Below, piece by piece: positions 49,910-58,499 of a DNA stretch of 64,000 nt. Made by a program: the position numbers and the translations under genes. The DNA is from Ramlibacter sp. (GTDB lineage: Bacteria; Pseudomonadota; Gammaproteobacteria; Burkholderiales; Burkholderiaceae_C), in assembly GCA_019635435.1 (NCBI GenBank), contig JAHBZM010000001.1, forward strand, positions 1,736,001-1,800,000, written 5' to 3'. The notes beneath the pieces are model-generated. The model had not been told where the DNA came from and did not search any database. It saw nothing but the letters and a program-made list of their open reading frames with translations. Position 1 is the stretch's first letter; every line of letters starts with the position of its first letter.

Positions 49910-50299
49910 ATGACATATTCAACCCATACCGGCGCCATCGCGGCCGGGCAAATTCCAGGGCAGCTCACGCTGTTTGGCCTTGCCGGATGGCTCAGGCACG
50001 TGAATGGTGCGTCGGGCGAGCTGCGGGTGCCGCAGGCGGAATGCAGCGCCAACGCCCCCTTTTTCGGGTCCTGCCCCGAGGCGGCCCGCCGCCACGAGGC
50101 CCCGCGCCCCCTGACCGCGCGCGAACTGGACGTGTTGCGCCTGATCGCCAAGGGGTACAAGGCCCCTGAGGTGGCCAGTGTGCTGGACCTGTCGCCCCAC
50201 ACCGTTCGCGGCTATGTGCGCGAGGTCTACCGCAAGCTGGGCATTTCGTCGCGGGCAGAGGCCGCGCTGGAGGCGGTGCAGCGCGGCCTGGCGAGCTGA
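49910..50299 (+). CDS. Short LuxR-type HTH regulator
   Basis: The 129-residue protein is mostly a DNA-binding domain: RPLTARELDVLRLIAKGYKAPEVASVLDLSPHTVRGYVREVYRKLGISSRAEAALEAVQRGL. The short N-terminal part includes two cysteines (AECSANAPFFGSC). There is no receiver domain, so it may be a simple output regulator. The start is uncertain; ATG at 49841 is an alternative. It faces away from the larger LuxR gene, and both may control the flanking transpeptidase-like genes. Confidence 0.8.
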   Translation: MTYSTHTGAIAAGQIPGQLTLFGLAGWLRHVNGASGELRVPQAECSANAPFFGSCPEAARRHEAPRPLTARELDVLRLIAKGYKAPEVASVLDLSPHTVRGYVREVYRKLGISSRAEAALEAVQRGLAS

Positions 50300-50309
50300 A
50301 TGCCTTCCT

Positions 50310-50326
50310 GCGTGAATACTTCACGC
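50310..50326. promoter_or_regulatory. GCGTGAA-N3-TTCACGC palindrome
   Basis: The two seven-base arms are perfect, with TAC between them, directly after the short LuxR gene and about 220 bases before the second transpeptidase-like gene. There is no T-run, so an operator is more likely than a terminator. The binding protein is unknown. Confidence 0.4.
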
Positions 50327-50544
50327 TCGCCCGCAGTGCGCCAGAGGCCCCTCGGGGCGGGATTTTGAACAAAATGTGCCGGAAGTCCAGGAGGGGCGGC
50401 CGCGTGGCGCTACTGAAAACATAGCAAACCCGGGCATTGGGCAAATGTATCTGTTGTTGCAGGACGCTAATGGCGTCGCTAGCATGCGGCTGTTCAACGC
50501 GCCCGAACCGCGGCGCGGCAACAGACCACGGGACTCAGGCAACG

Positions 50545-51147
50545 ATGCAATTACGCAGGTGGATGGTGGCGGCCTTGACGGGGGCTGCAATGGTGCTGTG
50601 CGGCTTGCCGGCCGCCGCGCAGGAGGGCGTGGCCCGGCAACTCGGGCAATGGGCCCGGGCGACGGGGGATGCGCAGGGCCTGCCGTTTGCCGTGGTCGAC
50701 AAGCGCGGCGCGCGGCTGGATGTGTACGACGCCGATGGCCGCCTGCGCGGATCGTCGCCCGCGCTGCTGGGCCAGACGCTGGGTGACCGCAGCGTGCCGG
50801 GTGTGGCGCAGCGGGTGCTCACGGGCCTGACGGCCGCCGAACGCACCACGCCGGCGGGCCGCTTTGTCTCGGAGCCGGGCCGCAACCTCAGGGGCGAGGC
50901 GGTGGTGTGGGTGGACTACGAGTCGGCGTTCGCGATCCATCGCCTGCGGCCCGCGCCCGCGCACGAGCGCCGGGCCGAGCGGCTGGCCTCGGCCACGCCC
51001 GGTGACAACCGCATCACGCTGGGCTGCGTGGTGGTGCCCGAGGCGTTTTTCGACGCCGTGGTGGCGCCGGTGCTGGGCCGCAGCCGCGCCGTGGTGTACG
51101 TGTTGCCGGAGTCCGGTGAAGCCGCGGGGCTGATCCGGACGGATTGA
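50545..51147 (+). CDS. L,D-transpeptidase-like exported protein (paralog)
   Basis: The 200-residue protein has a signal peptide (ending AAAQE, about residue 26). Its body is related to the protein at 47495: FAVVDKRGARLDVYDADGRLRGSSPALLGQ, TTPAGRFVSEPGRN, and RITLGCVVVPEAFFD. The S-H-G-C-R motif of active YkuD enzymes appears as T-L-G-C-V-V, so the basic and histidine positions are changed while the cysteine is kept. It may be catalytically altered or have a different partner. ATG at 50545 is set by the signal peptide. Confidence 0.72.
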   Translation: MQLRRWMVAALTGAAMVLCGLPAAAQEGVARQLGQWARATGDAQGLPFAVVDKRGARLDVYDADGRLRGSSPALLGQTLGDRSVPGVAQRVLTGLTAAERTTPAGRFVSEPGRNLRGEAVVWVDYESAFAIHRLRPAPAHERRAERLASATPGDNRITLGCVVVPEAFFDAVVAPVLGRSRAVVYVLPESGEAAGLIRTD

Positions 51148-51180
51148 GCCCGCCAGGCGACCCCGCGCCCCGCTTCGGGC

Positions 51181-52047
51181 TCAGCTGAACAGCGCCTCAA
51201 ATCCTTCGAGGGGCTCGAACCGCCGGTTGCGAAAGACCAGCCGCGTCGGCCCGGGCAGCGCGCGCTCGCGCACCGGGTGACCCGGGTCGCCGGGGTAGCA
51301 GACCATGCGCGAGCCCTCGAACTCCTGCGGCTCGGGCTGGATCACCGGCGGCGCCTGGGCGCGCGCCGCCGCCATCACGCTGGCTACATTGGCATGGCGC
51401 GAGAGGTGGGCCAGGCTCATGATCTGCGGCGGCGCCAGCGCCATCTGGTCGGCCCAGTAAAGCTCCAGCGCGGCGCGCGGCGCGAGCCAGGTGCTTTCGG
51501 TGGTTTCGCGGTTGTCGTGCAGCGCGGTCTGGCCCGCGGGCAGGGCGGCCACGAAGAAGCGCGTGTCAAAGCGCTTTTGCTGCAGAGAGGGCACCACCGG
51601 CGTGATCCAGCGTGACCACGGCACAAGGGCGCGGGTCTGCAGGCGCAGCGCCATCAGCGCCAGCACTTCGTCAAAGGCATGGCCTTCGCGCAGCAGGGCG
51701 GCCGCGCGCATCACATCGGCACTGTGCGCAAACAGCACGCCCGACTCCTCGAACGCCTCGCGCACCGCCGCCACATACAGGCCGGTGGCGGCGGCCTGGT
51801 CCAGCGTGGGCTCGCCCAGGCTGGCCAGCAGCGTGCCGGCCGGCTGGTCCAGGTGGGCCGCGGCGTCCAGCGTGGCGTCGGCGGCATCGACCTTGCCGCC
51901 GGGGAAGACAAAGGCGCCGCCGAGCACGTCCGACAGGCCGTGGCGCCTGAGCAGGAAGACCTCGAGCCCAGCCGCGCCGTCGCGCAGCAGCACGATGGAC
52001 GCCGAGGCACGGGGCGAGCCGCTGACGCTCTGGGTGTTCAATTGCAT
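51181..52047 (-). CDS. Nudix hydrolase (NUDT7/19-like, possible CoA/acyl-CoA type)
   Basis: The 288-residue protein has an extended Nudix box: GGAFVFPGGKVDAADATLD, then after an insertion AVREAFEESGVLFA, which holds the REx2EExG core. The C-terminal half with WLAPRAALELYWADQMALAPPQ resembles NUDT7/NUDT19 homologs known to cleave CoA and acyl-CoA; the exact substrate is unknown. No signal peptide. It is divergent from an SDR gene; the space between starts is about 125 bases. Confidence 0.83.
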   Translation of the reverse strand: MQLNTQSVSGSPRASASIVLLRDGAAGLEVFLLRRHGLSDVLGGAFVFPGGKVDAADATLDAAAHLDQPAGTLLASLGEPTLDQAAATGLYVAAVREAFEESGVLFAHSADVMRAAALLREGHAFDEVLALMALRLQTRALVPWSRWITPVVPSLQQKRFDTRFFVAALPAGQTALHDNRETTESTWLAPRAALELYWADQMALAPPQIMSLAHLSRHANVASVMAAARAQAPPVIQPEPQEFEGSRMVCYPGDPGHPVRERALPGPTRLVFRNRRFEPLEGFEALFS

Positions 52048-52172
52048 GGTGAATGGCAGTCGCCTGCGGTGCAGCGGCGGGCGCCACTGTCCAGTAAAGT
52101 CCGGCAGGCAGGCGCACAGGCTATCAGAGCCGGCGCGCCAGGCGCATCACCCACATGACAGGAAGACGAGAG

Positions 52173-53090
52173 ATGAGCATTGATTTCAAGGGCCAGGTGG
52201 CCATCGTGACCGGCGCCGGCGGCGGTCTGGGCCGGCAGCATGCCCTGGCGCTGGCGCGCCGCGGCGCCAAAGTGATCGTGAACGACCTGGGCGGCGGCGT
52301 CGACGGCTCGGGCGGTTCGGTGAGCGCGGCCCAGGCTGTGGTGGACGAGATCCGCGCGGCCGGTGGCGAGGCCCTGGCCAATGGCGCCTCGGTCACCGAC
52401 TTTGCCGCGGTGCAGGCCATGGTGCAGCAGGCGGTGGACGCCTGGGGCCGCGTGGACATCCTGGTGAACAACGCCGGCATCCTGCGCGACAAGAGCTTTG
52501 CCAAGATGGACCTGGCCGATTTCCGCCTGGTGATGGATGTGCACGTGATGGGCGCGGTGCACTGCACCAAGGCGGTATGGCCCGTCATGGCCGCGCAGAA
52601 ATACGGCCGCATCATCATGACCACCTCGTCCAGCGGCCTGTATGGCAACTTTGGCCAGGCCAACTACGGCGCGGCCAAGATGGCCCTGGTGGGGCTGATG
52701 CAGACGCTGTCGATCGAGGGCGAGAAGAACGACATCCGCGTCAACTGCCTCGCCCCCACGGCGGCCACGCGCATGACCGAGGGCCTGATGTCCGAGGAAG
52801 TGCTGCGCGCGCTGGACCCCGCTGCCGTAGTGCCGGCCATGCTGGTCATGGCCAGCCGGGAAGCGCCCAACCGCACCGTGCTGTGCGCGGGCGCGGGCAC
52901 CTTCGAGGCGGCCCACATCACGCTGACGCAGGGCGTGCACATCGGCACTGGCGACCAGGCGCCGGAGGCCCTGGCCGCCCAGCTGGCCGCGGTGACCGAC
53001 CGCCACGGCGAGATCGTGCCCCAAAGCGGCAGCGCCCAGGGCAGCAATGAGGTCGGCAAGGCGCTGGCGCAGCGCGGCGCCAGAGCCTGA
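52173..53090 (+). CDS. SDR-family dehydrogenase (MFE-2 hydroxyacyl-CoA type)
   Basis: The 305-residue protein has AIVTGAGGGLGRQHALALARRGAKVIVNDLGG (Rossmann motif TGxxxGxG at about 12-19), NNAGILRDKSFAKM, the catalytic Ser and YxxxK in TSSSGLYGNFGQANYGAAKMAL, and VNCLAPTAATRMTE. The pattern is that of the (3R)-hydroxyacyl-CoA dehydrogenase part of multifunctional enzyme 2, in stand-alone form. Fatty acid or steroid breakdown is the likely role. No acyl-CoA ligase or hydratase is adjacent. Confidence 0.88.
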   Translation: MSIDFKGQVAIVTGAGGGLGRQHALALARRGAKVIVNDLGGGVDGSGGSVSAAQAVVDEIRAAGGEALANGASVTDFAAVQAMVQQAVDAWGRVDILVNNAGILRDKSFAKMDLADFRLVMDVHVMGAVHCTKAVWPVMAAQKYGRIIMTTSSSGLYGNFGQANYGAAKMALVGLMQTLSIEGEKNDIRVNCLAPTAATRMTEGLMSEEVLRALDPAAVVPAMLVMASREAPNRTVLCAGAGTFEAAHITLTQGVHIGTGDQAPEALAAQLAAVTDRHGEIVPQSGSAQGSNEVGKALAQRGARA

Positions 53091-53236
53091 CGGCGGTTTG
53101 TCTACCCAAAAGCCGGCCAACCGGCTGGCGGGTGGGGCAAACCCCCGGCCCGCGCAGGCCTATCGGGGCCCGATGCAGACCGCGTGCCATCGTGTTAACT
53201 TTCGGCCCAAAGCACATTCATTGGGACAAGAACAAC

Positions 53237-54790
53237 ATGACCGCCCTGCAGCAACGGCTCCATGCCCTCTCGCCTGAACGGCTGAAAGGCATTCGCCGCG
53301 GCATTGAAAAAGAAAGCCTGCGTTCGCTGGCCGACGGCGGGCTCGCGCTCACGCCGCACCCGCAGGCGCTGGGCTCGGCGCTGACGCATCCGCACATCAC
53401 GACCGACTACAGCGAGTCGCAACTCGAGCTCATCACCGGCGTGCATGCCGGTGTGCAGTCGTGTCTGGACGAGCTCACGCAGATCCACCAGTTCACCTAC
53501 CGCGCGCTGCGCGATGCGGGCGACGAGATGCTGTGGGTGTCGAGCATGCCCTGCGGCCTGCCCACCGACGAGACCATTCCGCTGGGGCGCTACGGCCCCT
53601 CCAACGTGGGGCGCGCCAAGAGCGTGTACCGCATGGGCCTGGGCCACCGCTATGGCCGGCGCATGCAGACCATCTCGGGCATTCACTACAACTGGTCGCT
53701 GCCCGGCGTGGACAGCGACCAGTATTTCGCGCTGATCCGCAACTTCCGCCGCCACGCATTCCTGCTGCTGTACCTGCTGGGCGCGTCCCCCGCGGTGTGC
53801 CCGACCTTCGTGGCCGGGCGCCAGCACGAGCTGCAGACCCTGGGCGCGCATGCGCTGTACATGCCGCATGGCACCTCGCTGCGCATGGGGCGGCTGGGCT
53901 ACCAGAGCGACGCGCAGGCCTCGCTCGCGGTGAGCTACAACGGGCTGGAGGGCTATGCGGCCTCATTGCATGACGCGCTGACCCGGCCCTACCCGGCCTA
54001 CGAAGCGGTGGGCATCCGCAACCCCGGTGGCGACTACAACCAGCTGTCCACCACGCTGCTGCAGATCGAGAACGAGTTCTACGGCACGATCCGCCCCAAG
54101 CGCGTGATCTACCCCGGCGAGCGGCCGCTGCACGCGCTGCGCGAGCGCGGCGTGGAATATGTGGAAGTGCGCCTGCTCGACCTCGACCCCTTTGTGCCCA
54201 TTGGCATCACCGCGCAAAGCCTGCGCCTGCTCGACGTGTTCCTGCTGCACTGCCTGCTGTCCGACAGCCCGCCCGACACGCCGCAGGAGATCGCCGACCT
54301 CAAGCACAACCAGCACCTCACGGCGGCGCGTGGCCGCGAGCCCGGGCTGGCGCTGTTGCGCCAGGGGCGCGAGGTCGGGCTGACGCAGTGGGGCAGCGAG
54401 CTGGTGGCGGCGTTCGCGCCGATTGCCGCCAGCCTGGATGCCGTGCACCAGACCACCGACTACAGCGCCGCGGTGCGCGAAGCGCAGGCCGCGCTGGCCA
54501 ATGCCGACTCGCTGCCCTCGGCGCGCGTGCTCGCGGCCATGGCGCGCGACCACGACAACTCATTCATCGCCTTCACCCGGGCCCAGTCACTGCAGACCCG
54601 CGACCAGTTGCTGGCCCTGCCGTTTGACGCTGGGCTGCAGGCCCGTTTCGAGGCCATGGCGGTGAAGTCGGTGGCCGACCAGAAGGCCATCGAGGCCGCC
54701 GACACGCTGCCGTTCGAGAACTACCGCCAGCAGTATGTGTCGCCCGAGCGCCTGGGCCTGGCCGTGCGCGAAACGGCCGAGCACCTCTGA
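53237..54790 (+). CDS. gshA: Glutamate-cysteine ligase
   Basis: The 517-residue enzyme makes gamma-glutamylcysteine with ATP, the first step of glutathione synthesis. It has the GshA proteobacterial class features RGIEKESLRSLADG, TTDYSESQLELITG, LWVSSMPCGLPTDETIPLGRYGPSNVGRAKSVYRMGLGHRYGRRMQTISGIHYN, and VEVRLLDLDPFVPIGI. Length is normal (about 518 in E. coli). ATG at 53237 starts the conserved head. A small TGAGCC-TTCG-GGCTCA hairpin spans its stop. Confidence 0.97.
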   Translation: MTALQQRLHALSPERLKGIRRGIEKESLRSLADGGLALTPHPQALGSALTHPHITTDYSESQLELITGVHAGVQSCLDELTQIHQFTYRALRDAGDEMLWVSSMPCGLPTDETIPLGRYGPSNVGRAKSVYRMGLGHRYGRRMQTISGIHYNWSLPGVDSDQYFALIRNFRRHAFLLLYLLGASPAVCPTFVAGRQHELQTLGAHALYMPHGTSLRMGRLGYQSDAQASLAVSYNGLEGYAASLHDALTRPYPAYEAVGIRNPGGDYNQLSTTLLQIENEFYGTIRPKRVIYPGERPLHALRERGVEYVEVRLLDLDPFVPIGITAQSLRLLDVFLLHCLLSDSPPDTPQEIADLKHNQHLTAARGREPGLALLRQGREVGLTQWGSELVAAFAPIAASLDAVHQTTDYSAAVREAQAALANADSLPSARVLAAMARDHDNSFIAFTRAQSLQTRDQLLALPFDAGLQARFEAMAVKSVADQKAIEAADTLPFENYRQQYVSPERLGLAVRETAEHL

Positions 54791-54801
54791 GCCTTCGGGC
54801 T

Positions 54802-54880
54802 CAGAGCCCCACGCTCCCCCGCTTTGCGTGGGTCACTGCCCCCCGAGGGGGCCTTCGCGCCTTGGGGCGGCCCGGCGGCG
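54802..54880. repeat. Third diverged copy of the 85-bp GC-rich repeat
   Basis: It shares CACTGCCCCCCGAGGGGGCCTTCG and CCTTGGGGCGGCCCGGCGGC-type blocks with the tandem copies at 40247-40416. Its first part is more diverged. It sits between gshA and the convergent TIGR00266 gene and can form a CCCCC-GGGGG hairpin that may stop transcription. Confidence 0.6.
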
Positions 54881-54881
54881 C

Positions 54882-55694
54882 TCAGTCGTCGTCGCCGCCG
54901 AGCACACCGCCCAGCAGGCTGCCCGCGCCAAAGCCGCCGAGCACCGAGCCTTCCTCGCGCGAGCCGCCGCGCTGTGGCGCCGCCGCGAACACGCGCGACG
55001 CCAGGCGCGAGAACGGCAGGCTTTGCAGCCAGACCGTGCCCGACCCCGACAGCTTGGCGAAGAACAGGCCTTCGCCGCCGAACAGCGCGGTCTTGATCTT
55101 GCCCACGTACTGGATCTCGAAGTTGACGCTGGGCGTGTAGGCGACCACGCAGCCGGTGTCCACCAGCAGGGTCTGGCCCGCCGCAAGCTCGCGCTTGACG
55201 ACGGTGCCGCCGGCGTGGACAAAGGCCAGGCCGTCGCCGTCGAGCTTCTGCATGATGAAGCCCTCGCCGCCAAAGAAGCCGGCGGACAGCTTCTGCTGCA
55301 CCGCGATGCCCAGCGACACACCGCGCGCCGCGCACAGGAAGGCATCCTTCTGGCAGATCAGCGTGCCGCCAAGCTGGCGCAGGTCCATGGGCAGGATCTT
55401 GCCGGGGTAGGGCGCGGCAAAGGCCACGCGCAGCTTGCCCTGGGCGTTGTTGGTGTAGACGGTGGTGAACAGCGACTCGCCCGTGACCAGCCGCTTGCCC
55501 GCGCCCAGCAGCTTGCCCAGGAAACCGCCTTGCTGGGCGCTGCCATCGCCAAAGACGGTGTCCATGGCGATGCCGGCATCCATGAACATCATGCTGCCGG
55601 CCTCGCCAATGGCGGCCTCGCCGGGGTCGAGCTCGATCTCGACGAACTGCATCTCCGCGCCGCGGATATCGTAGTCAATCACATCCATTGCCAT
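54882..55694 (-). CDS. TIGR00266 / AIM24 family protein
   Basis: The 270-residue protein has the TIGR00266 core: VIDYDIRGAEMQFVEIELDPGEAAIGEAGSMMFMD, SLFTTVYTNNAQGKLRVAFAAPYPGKI, and GLAFVHAGGTVVKRELAAGQTLLVDTGCVVAYTPSVNFEIQ. The C-terminus is Gly-rich (GAGSLLGGVLGGDDD). Members form trimeric beta-folds; function is unknown, though AIM24 acts in mitochondria. Its start is an ATG with a second in-frame ATG two codons on. Confidence 0.85.
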   Translation of the reverse strand: MAMDVIDYDIRGAEMQFVEIELDPGEAAIGEAGSMMFMDAGIAMDTVFGDGSAQQGGFLGKLLGAGKRLVTGESLFTTVYTNNAQGKLRVAFAAPYPGKILPMDLRQLGGTLICQKDAFLCAARGVSLGIAVQQKLSAGFFGGEGFIMQKLDGDGLAFVHAGGTVVKRELAAGQTLLVDTGCVVAYTPSVNFEIQYVGKIKTALFGGEGLFFAKLSGSGTVWLQSLPFSRLASRVFAAAPQRGGSREEGSVLGGFGAGSLLGGVLGGDDD

Positions 55695-55783
55695 CGCCTG
55701 AACTCCATCTGGTTTGAAAAGACGGAGGCGATGTTAGCGAATGCGCGTGCCCCGACGCCGGCGCGGCGTTGCGCCCGGGGCGG

Positions 55784-56143
55784 CTACTCGGGCGCGAGTG
55801 CGTTGCCGGTGCGGATCGACTCGCGGTCGCGCTTGTGGGCGATCTTGCCCAGGGTGTGTCCGAGCAGGTGGCGCAGCTTGTCGGTGGCGCCGCGGATGGC
55901 CAGGTCCTGGTTGGCCGCGTGGTGGGTGGCCGCCACGGGCTGGTGGTTGGCCAGCCTGGCTTCCAGGGTGCAGCGCAGGTCTGCCGCGCCCTTGGCCGCG
56001 CCGTTCTCGTCGCTCAGCTGCAGCTCGACGCGCGTGATGTCCTGGCGGAAGTGCACGAGTGCCTCATCCAGATGCTGGACGGCCCAGCGCTCCAGCGACT
56101 CCTTGTTCTCAATGCCGTTGCCGGCGTTGACTTGAACCTGCAT
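55784..56143 (-). CDS. HPF/RaiA family ribosome-associated protein
   Basis: The 119-residue protein has the sigma-54 modulation/S30EA fold pattern: MQVQVNAGNGIENKESLERWAVQHLDEALVHF, VELQLSDENGAAKGAADLRCTLEARLANHQPVAATHHAANQDLAIRGATDKLRHLLGHTLGKIAHKRDRES. Short hibernation factors bind the 30S channel under stress. AAAGGAG precedes the ATG. It is divergent from the aspartoacylase-like gene. Confidence 0.85.
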   Translation of the reverse strand: MQVQVNAGNGIENKESLERWAVQHLDEALVHFRQDITRVELQLSDENGAAKGAADLRCTLEARLANHQPVAATHHAANQDLAIRGATDKLRHLLGHTLGKIAHKRDRESIRTGNALAPE

Positions 56144-56278
56144 GTCGATCTCCTTTCAGGGTGTGAGCTCCAGTGTGACCCCAAATGCGGGGCTTGTCCG
56201 TAGGAGATTAGCCGCATTGACGCTCCCGACCTGATGCCCGCCTTAAGATGGGAGGCATTGACCGCCCCAAGGAATCCC

Positions 56279-57214
56279 ATGAGCGAAGCCCTCCCGGTGT
56301 TCGAAGTGCTGCCGCGCGACCTGTCTGCGTACCGCAGGGGCAATGTGGGCGTGGACTATGTGCACCGCTTTGAGTCGGGCCGGCCCGGCCCGCATGTGCT
56401 GGTCAACGGCCTCACGCACGGCAACGAGTTCTGCGGCATGAGCGCGGTGACCCACTTGCTGGACAGTGGCGTTCGCCCGCTGTGCGGCACGCTGACCGTG
56501 AGCCTGGCCAATGTGCAGGCCTACGAATCTTTTGACCCGGCCCGGCCGTTTGAAAGCCGCCAGCTGGAGCACAACCTCAACCGCATCTGGTCGCCCGAGT
56601 GGCTGGACGGCCCTGTGGACAGCCCCGAGCTGCGGCGCGCCCGCGAACTGCGGCCGGTGGTGGCCGCGGCCGACCACGTGCTGGACCTGCACTCCACCAA
56701 TGCCGACGTGATGCCGTTCTGGGTCTATCCGCAGTACGAGCGCAACGGGGTGGTGGCGCTCGCGCTGGGCCGCCCGTCGGTGCATTTCGTCATGCCCAAT
56801 GGACTGGGCTCGGGCACGCCGCTGATCCAGTATGGCGCCTTTGGAGACCCGGCAGGCAAGGGGGTGGGGCTGGTTGCCGAATGCGGGCAGCACTTTGCGC
56901 GCGCCACCAGTGAGCTGGGCATTGCGGTGGCGCGTGATTTCCTGGCGCACTTCGGGCTGATGGCGCGGGACGCAGCGCCGCCGGCACAGCCCCAGCGCCG
57001 CTTCGAGCTGCTGCAGACCTGGGTCATCAAGACGCCCGGGTTCGCGCTGGTCCGGCCGCTGTATGGCTTTGAAGTGTTTGCCAAAGGCGAGCTGATCGCC
57101 ACGGACGGCGCGGAAGAAATCCGCGCGCCCTGCGATGACTGCACGATCCTGATGCCCGCCAGGCGGGCCATTGTGGGCCGCGAAGGCGTTTACCTGTCGC
57201 GCCCGATGGACTGA
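56279..57214 (+). CDS. Succinylglutamate desuccinylase/aspartoacylase family protein
   Basis: The 311-residue M14-type zinc hydrolase has the ligand pair in LVNGLTHGNEFCG (His47, Glu50) and the third in VLDLHSTNADVMPFW. FESRQLEHNLNRIW holds the substrate-binding Arg-Asn. A C-terminal barrel domain follows (RFELLQTWVIKTPGFALVRPLYGFEVFAKGE). The family deacylates N-acyl amino acids; the substrate is not defined. AAGGAATCCC precedes the ATG. Confidence 0.88.
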   Translation: MSEALPVFEVLPRDLSAYRRGNVGVDYVHRFESGRPGPHVLVNGLTHGNEFCGMSAVTHLLDSGVRPLCGTLTVSLANVQAYESFDPARPFESRQLEHNLNRIWSPEWLDGPVDSPELRRARELRPVVAAADHVLDLHSTNADVMPFWVYPQYERNGVVALALGRPSVHFVMPNGLGSGTPLIQYGAFGDPAGKGVGLVAECGQHFARATSELGIAVARDFLAHFGLMARDAAPPAQPQRRFELLQTWVIKTPGFALVRPLYGFEVFAKGELIATDGAEEIRAPCDDCTILMPARRAIVGREGVYLSRPMD

Positions 57215-57222
57215 CGCGGGGC

Positions 57223-57696
57223 CTAGACCTCGCCGCCGAACTTCTTGACGAGGTTGGCGATGTACTTGTCGACGAGTTTCTCGAACTCGCCTTCCACCAC
57301 GGGCGCCACGACCATCTTCATCAGGCCGGGCAGCGGCACCTCGACCTCGCCCTTGATCTTGAGTTCAATGGCGGTTGACTTGCCCTTGTTGTCGGTGATC
57401 TTCCAGCTGCCGCCGACCTGGGCATTGCCCACGCCCTTGACCGGGGTCCACTTCACGGTGCCCTTGGCCTTGTCGCTGACGTACTTGCTGGCGTAGATGG
57501 TCTGGATGTTGACCTGCGCGGTCCCGACCTTTTCCATCTCCCACTTGTAGACGCCGTCGCCCATGTCGGTGAGCTTCTCGACCTTGGGAAAGTGGCTGAC
57601 CGACGTGGGCACGTCGGAGAGCACGGCGAACACATCGGCGGCCTTGGCCTTGACTTCAAATTCGTAGCCCAGGTCGATGTTGACGGTGATGGCCAT
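57223..57696 (-). CDS. SRPBCC family protein (CoxG/START-like)
   Basis: The 157-residue protein shows the SRPBCC pattern: VNIDLGYEFEVKAKAADVFAVLSDVPTSVSHFPKVEKLTDMGDGVYKWEMEKVG, then VKWTPVKGVGNAQVGGSWKITDNKG and a C-terminal helix EFEKLVDKYIANLVKKFG. It would have a deep hydrophobic pocket for lipid or aromatic ligands. Function is unknown. It is convergent with the aspartoacylase-like gene and followed upstream by another small stress-type gene. Confidence 0.82.
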   Translation of the reverse strand: MAITVNIDLGYEFEVKAKAADVFAVLSDVPTSVSHFPKVEKLTDMGDGVYKWEMEKVGTAQVNIQTIYASKYVSDKAKGTVKWTPVKGVGNAQVGGSWKITDNKGKSTAIELKIKGEVEVPLPGLMKMVVAPVVEGEFEKLVDKYIANLVKKFGGEV

Positions 57697-57763
57697 TCTT
57701 GTCTCCTCTTGGTGGGTATCGGGGGTGGCTCATTCTGCCACCGGCAGGCCGGTTGGGGCCGGT

Positions 57764-58108
57764 TCAGGCCGCCTTGCGCAGGCCGGCTTCGGCCAGGGCG
57801 GTGGCGCGCTCTGTGGTGGCCAGTGCCACACCCACGAGCGTGTCCACGGCCACCTTGGCGCCGTCGGCCGTCAGGGCCAGGCCCTTGGCGTAGTAGCCAC
57901 TGAACACCTGTTGCGCGTGGGCGGCGTTCTTGCGGGTCTCGGACGTGAGCTTGGGGCTGGTTTCCTTGAGCGCGCGCTTCCAGCGCTGCTCGACCGCGTC
58001 ATGCAGGCGCGTGCCGCCGGTCTGGTAGGTGTCGATGATCTTGTGGGCGGTGCTGCCAAAGGTGGTGATGACGCCGGTGGCGGCCCTGGAGAATTCGGTC
58101 GTGGTCAT
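57764..58108 (-). CDS. Phasin-like small helical protein, unknown
   Basis: The 114-residue protein is all-helical with repeated Ala/Thr/Lys-rich amphipathic stretches (TEFSRAATGVITTFGSTAHKIIDTYQTGG; KNAAHAQQVFSGYYAKGLALTADGAKVAVDTLVG). The pattern resembles phasins or apolipoprotein-like surface proteins, but it is too short for a firm call. AAAGGAC lies seven bases before the chosen ATG. An in-frame ATG 30 bases upstream is less likely. Confidence 0.6.
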   Translation of the reverse strand: MTTTEFSRAATGVITTFGSTAHKIIDTYQTGGTRLHDAVEQRWKRALKETSPKLTSETRKNAAHAQQVFSGYYAKGLALTADGAKVAVDTLVGVALATTERATALAEAGLRKAA

Positions 58109-58221
58109 GGCAATGTCCTTTCGGGGTAATGGGGACATTGTCCGCAGCGGGTCTAGGGCCTGAAACCTAAACCGGCCGTATTTCCTAGAGCCGGCTGCCT
58201 AGCTGCGACTCAAAAGGCAAC

Positions 58222-58494
58222 TCAAAGATCGATCACCAGCAGCGGGCTCTTGCTGCGCGAGCAGCAGGGCAGGAAGCGGTCATTGGCGGCCTGCTCCTCG
58301 GGCGTGAGGTACATGTCCCAATGGTCGGGCTCGCCCTCGATCACCCGGGTCAGGCAGGTGCCGCAGACCCCCTGCTGGCACGAGGTGGCGATGTCCAGCC
58401 CGCAGGCCAGCAGCGCGTCGAGCACGCTCTGGTCCGGGGCCACGGGAATGACGCGTCCCGAGCGCGCCAGCTTGATTTCAAAATCCACCGCCAT
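58222..58494 (-). CDS. Stand-alone [2Fe-2S] ferredoxin of the VanB C-terminal type
   Basis: The 90-residue protein has the ferredoxin motif TSCQQGVCGTCLTRVI (cysteines at about 39, 44, 47) and a fourth Cys in RFLPCCSRSKS near 77. It matches the C-terminal ferredoxin domain of phthalate/vanillate oxygenase reductases, but the FMN and NAD domains are missing. It directly follows the Rieske oxygenase gene (5 bases), so it is probably its electron donor; the reductase must be encoded elsewhere. Confidence 0.88.
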   Translation of the reverse strand: MAVDFEIKLARSGRVIPVAPDQSVLDALLACGLDIATSCQQGVCGTCLTRVIEGEPDHWDMYLTPEEQAANDRFLPCCSRSKSPLLVIDL

Positions 58495-58499
58495 GCCGC

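Noticed and set aside
54788..54803. TGAGCC-TTCG-GGCTCA hairpin as gshA terminator
   Set aside because: A stable stem but no T-run follows; it may be part of the repeat region, so it is not listed as a terminator.
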